A program made the position numbers and the translations under genes. The notes under the pieces are model-generated. The model saw only the letters and a list, made by a program, of their open reading frames with translations, ran no database searches and had not been told where the DNA came from. Source: Neotamlana sedimentorum (GTDB lineage: Bacteria; Bacteroidota; Bacteroidia; Flavobacteriales; Flavobacteriaceae). From it: a stretch of DNA of 64,000 bases. Where the stretch lies: NCBI RefSeq assembly GCF_000943565.1, contig NZ_JTDW01000010.1, forward strand, positions 1-64,000, in the 5' to 3' direction. Shown here piece by piece: positions 9,201 through 17,515 of the stretch. Positions within the stretch are counted from its first letter, which is position 1; each line of letters begins with the position of its first letter.

Positions 9201-11774
9201 AATTTAATTAGCTTTACAACCCTTGGTCCAGATACTGAAACACCAACGGTTCCTTTAAATTTAACTGTTACTAACATTACCGAAACTACCGCCGATTTAA
9301 ATTGGACTGCTGCAACAGATAATATCGCTGTAACTGGATATAATATTTATAATAACGGAACTCTATTAACAACAGTAGATAAGGTTACATCCTACACAAT
9401 ATCTGGATTAACCCAAAACACATTTTACAATTTAACTGTTAGAGCGCTTGATGATGCCGAAAATGAATCTGAAGATAGTAATGCCGTTGAATTTACAACT
9501 TTAGCCAATACAAATAATAGTAAAACTTACTCGCTCACCGCAAATAGCAAAGTAAGTATAGGCGTTTATGATGAGAATGATGTTTTATTGAGAACATTAA
9601 CACAATATGAAGACAAAGCCGCTGGAACTTACAATTTACCATCTTGGGATGGTTTAGATAATGATGGTAATAACGTGTCTTCTCAAGGCGACCATTACAA
9701 AGTAGTATCAAACAATTTACAAGCGGAATGGGAGGGAGTTATTGGTAATACTTCTGATAGTTTTACAGGTCAAAGCGTTTGGGCTAGGTTTAATTCTGTA
9801 AAAGATATTTTAATAATAGGAAATGATGTTTATTGTGCTTTTGATTATTCGGAAGGTCACGCCTCGATTGCTAAATTTGACAAAACCGATAAACATAAAT
9901 TGGTTGAATTACAGAAACAACGGATAGTAAGCCCTAGTTTTACTTATTTAGCTTACGATGGTACATATATGTACATGGCAGGACATAGTACTACAGTTGC
10001 TACAGCAGGCTACACTTTTTTTTCAAAATCTACTTTAAGTAATATTGGAAATCATAACAATTGGGAAAATCTAAATGGAGAAAAATATCAAATTTATAGC
10101 AACAATTTTAAGGTTGGTAATTTACTTTACACCCCAGAAGAAGACACACCTTTACCTACTGGTATTGCCGTTCAACAAAACAATGAAAATCTATATTTAG
10201 CTAGAGAATTTAATAACACGTTAACCGTAATCAATAAAAACACAGGAGTTGTAAAACAAACTATCACCACTTTTAACAATCCTAAACATTGTAAAATAGA
10301 CACGAATGGTAATTTATGGATAGTACATGGTTCTGGTTCAGAAACTTTAGAAAAATTCACAATAGACGATACAACTGGAAATATAACTACTACAGGTTTT
10401 ACAATTACAGGCTTTACAAACATACAAGGTATAGATATTTCACCAGATGGAAATACTATTGCTGTTAACGAAGCTGCAACCTACGACCAAGTCTTTGGTT
10501 ATAACACTTCAACAAGTAATTTAGAATGGACCTTAGGTAGAACTGAAAGCTACGCAGATAATTCTCGTGTATATAAAGATAAATTTCTATTCACAGATAT
10601 TGACGAAGTTATTGATGAATATGCCTATGTACACTATGATAGTGATAACTCTCTTTGGGTTAATGACAAAGGTAATCAACGCCAAATACTATTTGATAGC
10701 TCTAGAAATTATGTGGACCAAATTTCTTATCTACAAGGCTTTTACCAAACAAACGTAGACAACAAAAATAATTCAAGAGTATTTGCTGATTGGCTCGAAT
10801 ATAAAGTTGATTATTCAAAAGCTTTATTACCTGATGGCGGTCAAAACGGCGCTTGGGAATTAACTCATAACTGGGGAATATCTAACAACTTAAAAAACAT
10901 GCACTGGGCAGGTACAACAAGCACTATGGGGCAAGTAGTTACCCTATCCAATAATCGTACTTACACCATGATGAGAGATTTAACTGGACCACATGGAGAA
11001 GCAACAAGAATTTGGGAGCTTGTTGATGGCGGAGGTTTAAGAGATACAGGAACTGTATTTGACACCAGAAACCTAGGTGTCAAAATGTTACCTAATGACA
11101 CTATGGCTTATATTTTTAGACAAGGTGGTATTCAGTATTTTTATGAAGCGAAAATTAGCTTTGACTCCAATAACAACGTATTAATAGGTAATAGAGCTCT
11201 AATTGGTACAATAAACGAATCTAATGGTTTATTTCAAAACACACCAAAAGGAGGAGGAATCGCTCAATATACTTCAAATGGAGATTTAATAGTTTTTCAA
11301 TCTGGTTTAAATGACGCTAACAACTATCATTTGGGAGCTTATGATTTAGAAAATAATCAATTTAAATTTAAATCTTTTCCAGGAATTACTTATAATTCAA
11401 ATGATGAATACCCATTAGAAACAGGAACCTATGATGCACGAGAATCAGTTACTTATGCCGCTAATGGTGCCTGGGTAATGGATAATATTATCATGTTTGT
11501 TTATCACGGTGAGTTCTGGCGTAATATACAAACTAATTACATGCATTTAGTACACGAAACAGGATTACCTTTAATTGATTTTGGGGTTGATGGTTTTGGC
11601 GCTCCATTCAGTGACTCTATATATGGAATGGCAGGTAATTCTTTCGGTTCTTCAATTACTAAAGTAGGTAATACCATTTACATTTATCAAAATGATGAAA
11701 GTTGGCATGCTGGACTACATCGCTGGAAAATTGAAAATATTGATAGCATTAAATCAATTTCAATAAAGCTTTAA
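6258..11774 (+). CDS. Giant secreted protein with ten fibronectin type III repeats and a C-terminal propeller-like region
   Basis: 1838 aa. A signal peptide (cleavage near TVFSQ, residue ~19) is followed by seven FN3 domains (~34-684), a ~120-aa unrelated insert (~685-806), three more FN3 domains (~807-1084), a FlgD-like Ig segment (VSIGVYDENDVLLRTLTQ) and ~700 residues of propeller-like sequence with blade-like motifs (NLYLAREFNNTL, GNLWIVHGSG). The FN3 copies share PTxPxNLxxxNITE, TDNVAVxGYNIYNN and AxDAAGNESEDSN. The last 80 residues do not look like a type A or B T9SS domain, which is odd for this gene context. Probably an adhesin or glycan-binding surface protein; a lyase or other enzyme activity in the C-terminal part cannot be excluded. 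Confidence 0.85.
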   Translation: MKKYIIYFLLLFSTTVFSQNYFYALDKAKEAGADSESPTTPQNLVASNITEHAADLTWTEATDNVAVVGYNIYINNNLIATTNNTSYNLSGLTSGTTYTVRVTAFDALNNESEYSNSVTFTTSDNNAPTAPQNLVASNITENSAQLTWNASTDNVSVLGYNIYNNGDFVATVRGATNYALVELNQGTEYNITVRAYDEAGNESNESNIATFITLDIIAPTTPLNLVASNITENSADLTWSPASDNVAVIGYNIYNQFTLIQVVDNITSFTLTNLTESTTYNLIIRAIDAAGNESEDSNIEIFTTNTPEDTQAPTVPRNLIATNITETTAEITWTASTDNIGVTGYNIFNNGTLLTSVGNITNYTLTGLNTSSLYNLTITAFDAAGNESAASNNEDFTTVTPTDTESPTDPSNLVAFNITETTVDLTWTVSTDNVGIAGYLIYKTNNGVSLLQDVGNINSFTLTGLTEGSDYSIIVRAYDTSGNQSGNTNTVDFTTLVPIDTQAPTAPLNLIASNIGATSVNLIWSASTDNVAVTGYNIYNDDTLLVTVGNITNFALTGLDQGTIYNLTLRAIDASGNESTNSNTARFTTLDSENPSIPINLTATNITENSVSLNWTAATDNVAVTGYNIYNNVTLIHVIGNETNYELTGLVENTEYNIFVRAFDAAGNESEDSNVETFTTTTNAEVYFTLEQIDASTNTVLNTITSGYSAPVEHFTDFNVNAIPSSNNNVASVSFNLTGGDTHNQSENVAPYALYGDDGQGNYTAGKNLTEGDYTLLVTAWSATYASGTKLGESSFNFTVLPAAPDSEAPTIPTNFVATNVTNSSADLSWSAATDNVAISGYNIYNNGELIATTGYTTNFNLTGLTEDTIYNLTLKAIDVSGNASEDSNTVTITTLGPDTEAPTTPLNLTVSNITDNSADLSWTAATDNVAISGYNIYNNGDLIATTDNITNFILTDLSEDTTYSITLKAFDIANNESQESNLISFTTLGPDTETPTVPLNLTVTNITETTADLNWTAATDNIAVTGYNIYNNGTLLTTVDKVTSYTISGLTQNTFYNLTVRALDDAENESEDSNAVEFTTLANTNNSKTYSLTANSKVSIGVYDENDVLLRTLTQYEDKAAGTYNLPSWDGLDNDGNNVSSQGDHYKVVSNNLQAEWEGVIGNTSDSFTGQSVWARFNSVKDILIIGNDVYCAFDYSEGHASIAKFDKTDKHKLVELQKQRIVSPSFTYLAYDGTYMYMAGHSTTVATAGYTFFSKSTLSNIGNHNNWENLNGEKYQIYSNNFKVGNLLYTPEEDTPLPTGIAVQQNNENLYLAREFNNTLTVINKNTGVVKQTITTFNNPKHCKIDTNGNLWIVHGSGSETLEKFTIDDTTGNITTTGFTITGFTNIQGIDISPDGNTIAVNEAATYDQVFGYNTSTSNLEWTLGRTESYADNSRVYKDKFLFTDIDEVIDEYAYVHYDSDNSLWVNDKGNQRQILFDSSRNYVDQISYLQGFYQTNVDNKNNSRVFADWLEYKVDYSKALLPDGGQNGAWELTHNWGISNNLKNMHWAGTTSTMGQVVTLSNNRTYTMMRDLTGPHGEATRIWELVDGGGLRDTGTVFDTRNLGVKMLPNDTMAYIFRQGGIQYFYEAKISFDSNNNVLIGNRALIGTINESNGLFQNTPKGGGIAQYTSNGDLIVFQSGLNDANNYHLGAYDLENNQFKFKSFPGITYNSNDEYPLETGTYDARESVTYAANGAWVMDNIIMFVYHGEFWRNIQTNYMHLVHETGLPLIDFGVDGFGAPFSDSIYGMAGNSFGSSITKVGNTIYIYQNDESWHAGLHRWKIENIDSIKSISIKL
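6357..9510 (+). repeat. Ten FN3 repeat units with one interruption
   Basis: Units of ~92-97 codons repeat ten times. Units 1-7 are contiguous, then ~370 bases of non-FN3 sequence (about 8310-8676) intervene before units 8-10. Neighbouring units are similar at base level as well as protein level, which suggests expansion by recombination. Confidence 0.85.
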
Positions 11775-11840
11775 CTATTACTCAATTATAATAATAACTC
11801 TTAATTAATAAGACGTATTATAAAACTAACATAAGCTTAT

Positions 11841-11892
11841 ATATTATACACATTTTAAATTCTTTTAATGTAATTTAAAATGTGTATAATAT
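11841..11892. repeat. Perfect 21-bp inverted repeat between convergent genes
   Basis: The arms 11841-11861 and 11872-11892 are exact reverse complements (core TACACATTTTAAATT) around a 10-nt loop. The hairpin lies between the FN3 gene (+) and the acyltransferase (-), where a bidirectional terminator is expected. There is no long T-run on either side, so it is not a standard intrinsic terminator. Confidence 0.6.
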
Positions 11893-12136
11893 TTAAAATA
11901 GCCCACATTTATTAAATCATTGATTGTTTGGAATAATTTACTAACCTAATTAAACATTTCAGATAAATCCTTCTACATAATATTTTAACGTTATTAAGAA
12001 ATATTGAAATCGTTTACTATATTTCCAAATACTTTTTTTAAAGAAATAAAAAAATATCGGAATATAAAAATTAGCTTATTTTTCTTATAAACATTGTCGT
12101 TCTATAACAAAAAAATACGTTTCTAAAAATTTTAAA
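11893..12136. other. AT-rich intergenic stretch between convergent genes
   Basis: Together with 11775-11840 this is ~360 bases without a gene. Apart from the 21-bp inverted repeat, only A/T runs are seen: no promoter-like element, no RNA gene. Confidence 0.6.
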
Positions 12137-13193
12137 CTATTTGCTATTTATTTTTCTTTTGATTACTTTATTTAAAGGTTTTTCATAAAATCTATAACTT
12201 AAATGGCTTAATAATACCGTTACTACAAATAAAACTAATATTTTAGCATATATATTGTCAATTTTATTTTCATAAAACAAAGGGAAATAATATTTTATAA
12301 TGAGTTGGTGAATCATATAAAACCCAAAACTAATTTCACCAAGATACAGCAAAGTACTGTTAGATAAAATTTTTGATATTTTTCCTCCCTGAAAAGAAAA
12401 AGCAAAAATTAATAAGCTCATTGGCAACCAATAATAATATGAATATCTATAAACATCGGGTATACCCTTGTGTAAACCAAAAAATAAAATTAACAATAAA
12501 ATTGAAAATAATTCCAAACGGAAATAATTGAATTTTCTTTGTTTAACCTTTTCAAAAACAAAATAAAGCAATATCCCAATAATAAAATCTAAGACTCTAA
12601 ACAAAGGGTTAATATAGAAAAAACTAAAATAAAACTCTTCTGGCATTATAGCTACAGAAAGTGGAATTATCATTATCAAAATAATGGCAGTTATAACTTT
12701 ATAATTTCTACATTTATAAATCAAAACTATTAAAAATGGAAATAATAAATAAAAAAATAACTCATTAGATATGCTCCATGAAACTCCGTTAAAACTAAAA
12801 TAAATGCTTGACTTAGGTAAAAAACTTTGAGTTAATGTTAAATTGAAAAAAGATTGTGCTATCCATAATAATTTATTCATTTTAAAGATATGAATTGTAA
12901 ATGGGAGCGCAGCAAAAAACATTATTAAATGCAAAGGATAAATTCTGGCCAATCTTGCTAAATAAAAACGCTTTATTGACAGTGTTTTAGTTAAAAATTT
13001 TTCTCTATAATTATATGATAAAATAAAACCACTTAAAATAAAGAAAAAAACTTACACCTACATAGCCTTCTTTAAAAATATTTAAATATATCCATTTTAA
13101 AAAAACAGAATTACTTTTTTGTAAAAAATCTAAATGATGTAAAAAAACCATTAGAGCAAAAAAAAATCGAAGAGAAGTAAGCGGTTTTATCAT
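12137..13193 (-). pseudogene. Acyltransferase 3 family protein (O-acetyltransferase), frameshifted
   Basis: Two frames join into one ~351-aa membrane acyltransferase. The upstream part (13193-13011) begins MIKPLTSLRFFFALMVFLHH, a typical acyltransferase 3 start with the active-site-type His. It reads YVGVSFF, then leaves frame and stops at 13011. Shifting by one base at an A7 run (13044-13050, T7 on the coding strand) restores FILSGFILSYNYREKF and continues without a break into LARIYPLHL and the rest, including the RxYP motif and FNGVSWSISNELFFY. With T6 the family consensus VSFFFILSGFIL would be intact. It would O-acetylate a sugar of the exopolysaccharide. Either a broken gene, a phase-variable gene or a sequencing error. 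Confidence 0.85.
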
Positions 13194-13221
13194 ACTTTAC
13201 ATTTTAAAATTAGTTTTTTTA

Positions 13222-14469
13222 TTATAGTCTATTGACAAATTCTTTTAAAATATTATTTACATCCAAATATCGTTCTGTATATTTACGAGCATTTTTCTTA
13301 ATTGTTAAACGATCGCCAGTATTTAAGGCATATTGTATCCCTTTATTTAATGCTAATTGATCTTCCGCATCAACCAATACACCCATATTATATTTTTGAG
13401 TTAAAGCATGTAACCCTGAATCATTATTAGCTGTAATTAAGGCCAATCCACCAACCGATAAAATGGTTGTTAATTTGGAGGGCATTACCAAATCACTAGC
13501 TTTTGCTTTTTGTATAACCAAATGTACATCGGCCATGTTTAAAAACTGGTTAAATTTTTCAAATGGTTGCAACGGAAAAAAGCTTATATTTTTTAAGCCC
13601 AATTGGTGAGTTAAATCTTGTAAACGTTCTTTATAAGGGCCAGTACCACAAATCACAAATTTCACGTCAATTTGTTCTTTTATAGTATCTGCAGCATAAA
13701 TAATAGACTCTAAACCTTGTTTTTCACCTATGGCTCCAGAATATAACACAACCTTATCGTTGGCCTCAAAACCAAATTCTAATTTTAATTGTTCTTGATT
13801 AGTCAAGGGTTTAAAAAACTCGGTATCGGACCAATTTGGAAATAAAACCACTTCTTTTTTGGCCTTGGCCTCCACTTTGGATACCATTTTTTCGGAAATC
13901 GTACTTATAACGTCTGTCTTTTTAAAAATAAAACGTTCTACTCGATACAAAAGATTTATTACCTTTTTTGAAGAAATCATATTTAAATCCTGAGCCGCTT
14001 CAATTTGCATATCTTGGATATGATAAATAGATTTTCCTCCTTTTACCCATTTGTAAAAGCAGCCCAAAAGTCCAAACTGAAACGAAGGTACTACTGTAAT
14101 TACAGCATCGCATTTTTTGGAAAACAACAACTTTAAAAGTTGTAAAAAGGCGGAAAACATAAAGGATAAATCTAGCAGCATGCGCTTTTTTCCTGTAGGC
14201 TCTTCTGGCACATACATAGGGCATCTATAAGTGGTAATTTGACCACCTGAGCTAAAAGACTCGACTTCCTTGGTATACCAAAATCGTTTTTTATAATATG
14301 GCTCTTGTACTTTCCAATACGGGTAATATGGGTAAGTTGTTAACACCACGCAATCGTATCCGTGGTTTGCTAACCAATACATCATTTCTCCGCTATATTT
14401 ACCAATACCTGTAGGTTCTGGCGAAAAGTTATACCCAATTAATAAAATCCGTTTTTTCGTATTCGACAT
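13222..14469 (-). CDS. WcaI-family glycosyltransferase (GT4)
   Basis: 415 aa, GT-B fold. The N-terminus RILLIGYNFSPEPTGIGKY and YHIQDMQIEAAQDL are characteristic of the WcaI group of colanic-acid glycosyltransferases. The C-terminal nucleotide-sugar domain contains VLYSGAIGEKQGLE and a degenerate E-x7-E region (KASDLVMPSKLTTILS). It is cytoplasmic or membrane-associated and adds one sugar to the lipid-linked repeat unit. It is the last intact glycosyltransferase of the minus-strand polysaccharide operon and is followed by the frameshifted acyltransferase. Donor sugar not predictable. Confidence 0.85.
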   Translation of the reverse strand: MSNTKKRILLIGYNFSPEPTGIGKYSGEMMYWLANHGYDCVVLTTYPYYPYWKVQEPYYKKRFWYTKEVESFSSGGQITTYRCPMYVPEEPTGKKRMLLDLSFMFSAFLQLLKLLFSKKCDAVITVVPSFQFGLLGCFYKWVKGGKSIYHIQDMQIEAAQDLNMISSKKVINLLYRVERFIFKKTDVISTISEKMVSKVEAKAKKEVVLFPNWSDTEFFKPLTNQEQLKLEFGFEANDKVVLYSGAIGEKQGLESIIYAADTIKEQIDVKFVICGTGPYKERLQDLTHQLGLKNISFFPLQPFEKFNQFLNMADVHLVIQKAKASDLVMPSKLTTILSVGGLALITANNDSGLHALTQKYNMGVLVDAEDQLALNKGIQYALNTGDRLTIKKNARKYTERYLDVNNILKEFVNRL

Positions 14470-14470
14470 A

Positions 14471-14878
14471 TTATTTTATTTTTAAAAATAAAGGCTTTAT
14501 AATAAACATAACCCCTAGACCTAGACCAGCTCCTAATGCACCCCAGAACACATCTTTAAAATCGGGCGATCGTAATGGCAAAAACAGTTGTCCTAATTCT
14601 GCAACAACAACTAAGGCACTTAAACCTAGCCAACATATTAGCCATTTATTTTTTCCTAACTTACGGTAAATTAAATAGCTTCCTGTAACCAAACCTAAAA
14701 ACACTAAAGGCACCGCAGTTCTTACATTATCATTTTCATGCTTATCTGCCCATTTAGCCATAAACGAAGGTACCCATTGGTTGTATTCAAATCTTGGGCT
14801 TTTAATCCAACTAAAATACAGCACGACTACTATTCCGAAAATTAAAATACCCCACCAAAAAAGAAACCGCATAAGCAA
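14471..14878 (-). CDS. VanZ-like membrane protein
   Basis: 135 aa with four predicted membrane segments (about 5-25, 60-75, 82-100, 110-130) and the VanZ-type C-terminal block SPDFKDVFWGALGAGLGLG. It sits between two glycosyltransferase genes with 1- and 3-base gaps, so it is part of the operon. VanZ proteins are known for teicoplanin resistance in Gram-positives, but in Bacteroidetes they occur in envelope and polysaccharide clusters with no proven activity. Met3 (14872) is an equally possible start. Confidence 0.75.
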   Translation of the reverse strand: MLMRFLFWWGILIFGIVVVLYFSWIKSPRFEYNQWVPSFMAKWADKHENDNVRTAVPLVFLGLVTGSYLIYRKLGKNKWLICWLGLSALVVVAELGQLFLPLRSPDFKDVFWGALGAGLGLGVMFIIKPLFLKIK

Positions 14879-14881
14879 AAA

Positions 14882-15718
14882 TTATTTTTCGTTATTACTT
14901 AACTCTTTAATTTTACAATAGATTTGTGTAAAATATGACATTTTTAAAATGGCGAAAGCAAAACCTGTGGCCCCATCTTTCCAACCGCCATAAAATACAA
15001 AACTTCCTATAAAATAAATTGGCCCAATTAATGAACTTCGCATTAATTTATATTTTATTTTTTGCTTCCATGTCCATTTTGCTTTTGCTTCTTCATCGTT
15101 TATAGTTTTTATATAACGATATGCTTCCCACGAAGCATATTCATTATGTTTATTCATATAATGCGAAACGCCTCGAAAATCTCTATGGTCTATTTTACTT
15201 TTAATATAACCAATTTCGCCATTGAGAATGGGGTGTTCATGAATTTCCATATCCAAGTTACTCCACTTGTCTTCATTAATTCTTTCGTATTCGCCAGCAC
15301 CAACTTGAAATAAAGCTAACTTGTTTAAGGGATAGCCTCCTTTTAGCTTTTTCCCCATAAAATAAATGGTATAGTTTAACCAAAACCCTATTTTATCTGT
15401 ATTGATTTTTTGTTGAATTTCTGTTTTAAAAGCATCTGTTAAATACTCATCGGCATCGAGAAATAATACCCATTTTGTTGTTAGGTTGTAATTACGCAAA
15501 AACCAATTTCGTTTTTTAGGAAATTTGCCATCCCAATTAAAATTAACCACATCAACACCTTGAGATTCAGCAATTGAAATGGTATTATCTGTACTTCCAG
15601 AATCAATTATTACTACCTGTTTTGCAAAGTCCTTACCAATGGCATTAATACACCCTAATAAATTCTTTTCCTCATTTTTTACAGGAATAGCTATGGTTAA
15701 ATCTAAAATTATACTCAT
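14882..15718 (-). CDS. Glycosyltransferase family 2
   Basis: 278 aa, GT-A fold. It opens with LTIAIPVKNEEKNLLGCINAIG and the nucleotide-binding VVIIDSGSTDNT, and has the metal-binding DxD motif in LFLDADEYLT. The C-terminal half (YMNKHNEYASWEAYRY, near-terminal hydrophobic segment LIGPIYFIGSFVFYGG) matches the WaaE/KdtX-like GT2 group that attaches to the inner membrane. It probably adds a hexose to the repeat unit. Tight spacing to its neighbours supports operon membership. Confidence 0.85.
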   Translation of the reverse strand: MSIILDLTIAIPVKNEEKNLLGCINAIGKDFAKQVVIIDSGSTDNTISIAESQGVDVVNFNWDGKFPKKRNWFLRNYNLTTKWVLFLDADEYLTDAFKTEIQQKINTDKIGFWLNYTIYFMGKKLKGGYPLNKLALFQVGAGEYERINEDKWSNLDMEIHEHPILNGEIGYIKSKIDHRDFRGVSHYMNKHNEYASWEAYRYIKTINDEEAKAKWTWKQKIKYKLMRSSLIGPIYFIGSFVFYGGWKDGATGFAFAILKMSYFTQIYCKIKELSNNEK

Positions 15719-15735
15719 AAATAATTTATTAAAAT

Positions 15736-16296
15736 TTATTTTGGTTCGTTAACACCTTCTAAAACACGTTCTTTTATTGGTTTACATGGGTGACCAGAAC
15801 AAACCATCCAATCTGGCATATTTTTAGTAACAACAGATCGCGCACCAATAACAGCTCCATTACCAATAGTTACCCCTGGATGAATAAAGCTATCGGCCGC
15901 AACCCAAGCAAAATCTCCAATATTAATGGGTTTAGTAAATAGAGGAAACCCAAGTTTTGTATAATCATGAGTTCCAGCAACCAAATGCGCCCCTTGCGAT
16001 ATCACTGCCCGTTTACCAATGGTAATTTTACCTTGACAATATAAAGTAACCCCGTTGGCTATACCACATTCATCATGTAATATTAAATTCCAAGGTGCCC
16101 AAATACTTACTTTAGGGTAAACATGAACGCCTTTACCAATTTTAGCACCAAACAAACGTAATACAAAAGCACGCCAACCATGTAAAGGTTTAGGCGTATA
16201 TTTAAATATAAAAATCGACAGCATATTCCAAAGTAATCTTGTTAATCTATTTTTTAAACTAAATGAAGCTCCTGTTACAGTATCGGTATTTGTCAT
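15736..16296 (-). CDS. WcaF-like sugar O-acetyltransferase (hexapeptide repeat)
   Basis: 186 aa with a left-handed beta-helix: successive hexapeptide motifs IGKGVHVYPKVSIW, IANGVTLY, ITIGKRAVISQGAHLV and VTIGNGAVIGARSVVTKNMP. The active-site-type His lies in LVAGTHDYT. The N-terminal region (TPKPLHGWRAFVLRLFGAKIG) is the colanic-acid WcaF signature. It would acetylate a hydroxyl of the exopolysaccharide repeat with acetyl-CoA, complementing the (frameshifted) membrane acyltransferase. Confidence 0.88.
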   Translation of the reverse strand: MTNTDTVTGASFSLKNRLTRLLWNMLSIFIFKYTPKPLHGWRAFVLRLFGAKIGKGVHVYPKVSIWAPWNLILHDECGIANGVTLYCQGKITIGKRAVISQGAHLVAGTHDYTKLGFPLFTKPINIGDFAWVAADSFIHPGVTIGNGAVIGARSVVTKNMPDWMVCSGHPCKPIKERVLEGVNEPK

Positions 16297-16306
16297 GTAT
16301 TAAAAT

Positions 16307-17503
16307 TTAGTTTATATAAGCACTTAAGGTGTCCTTTAATTTTAGGGCTGTCGGTTTTATAGCGTATAATTTCTCGAATGTTTGTCGCGCTTGTTTACTT
16401 TTTATTTGCTTATCTTCAAGCGATAAGGCCTGCCATGATTTTAAAAGTTTTATGGTACCTTCTAATGTATCAGTTTCTACAAAACCGGCCGACTCATTAA
16501 CAATTTCTCGCCATATATTCACCTTATCTGATATTAAAACCGGCTTATTACACGCTAAAGCTTCTACTATTGAAATACCAAAGTTTTCTTGGTGACTATT
16601 TAAAATAAAAGCTTCACTCCCATGGTATGCGCCCCATTTACTATCTCCAGACAACATTCCTGTGAAAAACACATGCGATTTTAATACCGGATGTTTATTT
16701 ATAAAATCTAAAAGCGACTTACCATAATCGGTTTCTAAACCAGGTCCCGCAATTACCAACTTAATGGGCTGACTTATATTTTCTGTAGTGATCCAATTAT
16801 AATAAGCCTCAAGTAAAATATCGACCCCCTTTTTTTGATGAATTCTACTTAAAAACAACAAATATGGGGCTTCCTTTAACTCTGGGCAAACCGCCTTAAA
16901 AGCATTAATTAAATGAGGTGCTGTTTGAGGTGGTTCCACGATGCCGTAGCCCACATTTAACTCGTTTTTTGGCTTGTATGGTGTAAAGGTTTGTCGTGCT
17001 AACAACAACTCTTCTTGGCAGGTAAACAAAACTCCAGTCGCATTATTAACCACTTTATGTTCTATAAACTTCCAAAAAAACCAGTTTCTTAAGGCTTTTA
17101 CACGACGCTCTGGTGCTTTTTGAAAATAAGGATCGAGCATACCATGCGGCATAACAAAATATGGTATTTGTAACTGCTGCTCTTTTAACACTTGTTTTAT
17201 GGCTTTATAAACCGCGTAACTATTGTATTGCCATAAACCATGAATAATTATAGCATGATATTTTGAAGCGTTATTAACCAACCACGGAATTAAGTTTTTA
17301 TTATAAGCCCATGGTCCTTTTGGCGCACCAAGTGTATGTATTTTAAATAAATCTTTTCCTAGATAATCTGAATCTTCAGCATCTAAACATACCACCTCGT
17401 TTTCCACGCCAATATTTTGTAAGGCAGGAATGGTGTTTCTAATGCCTTGGCAAGGTCCACCTCCTTTAGGATTCATGCTAGATATGACTCTGAGTATCTT
17501 CAT
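16307..17503 (-). CDS. Glycosyltransferase family 4
   Basis: About 398 aa, GT-B fold. I choose the ATG at 17503 (MKILRVISSMNPKGGGPCQG) over the GTG four codons upstream because the Met-Lys start fits the family and a GGAG sequence lies just upstream. The donor domain has FLSRIHQKKGVDILLEAY and HQENFGISIVEALACNKPVL (E-x7-E). WAYNKNLIPWL and HGMLDPYFQKAP occur in many EPS transferases of this group. Sugar specificity unknown. Confidence 0.85.
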   Translation of the reverse strand: MKILRVISSMNPKGGGPCQGIRNTIPALQNIGVENEVVCLDAEDSDYLGKDLFKIHTLGAPKGPWAYNKNLIPWLVNNASKYHAIIIHGLWQYNSYAVYKAIKQVLKEQQLQIPYFVMPHGMLDPYFQKAPERRVKALRNWFFWKFIEHKVVNNATGVLFTCQEELLLARQTFTPYKPKNELNVGYGIVEPPQTAPHLINAFKAVCPELKEAPYLLFLSRIHQKKGVDILLEAYYNWITTENISQPIKLVIAGPGLETDYGKSLLDFINKHPVLKSHVFFTGMLSGDSKWGAYHGSEAFILNSHQENFGISIVEALACNKPVLISDKVNIWREIVNESAGFVETDTLEGTIKLLKSWQALSLEDKQIKSKQARQTFEKLYAIKPTALKLKDTLSAYIN

Positions 17504-17515
17504 ATTAACTCCCAC

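Noticed and set aside
12137-13193. Two separate acyltransferase genes
   Set aside because: The second frame starts inside the domain, the first stops inside it, and a one-base shift joins them exactly.
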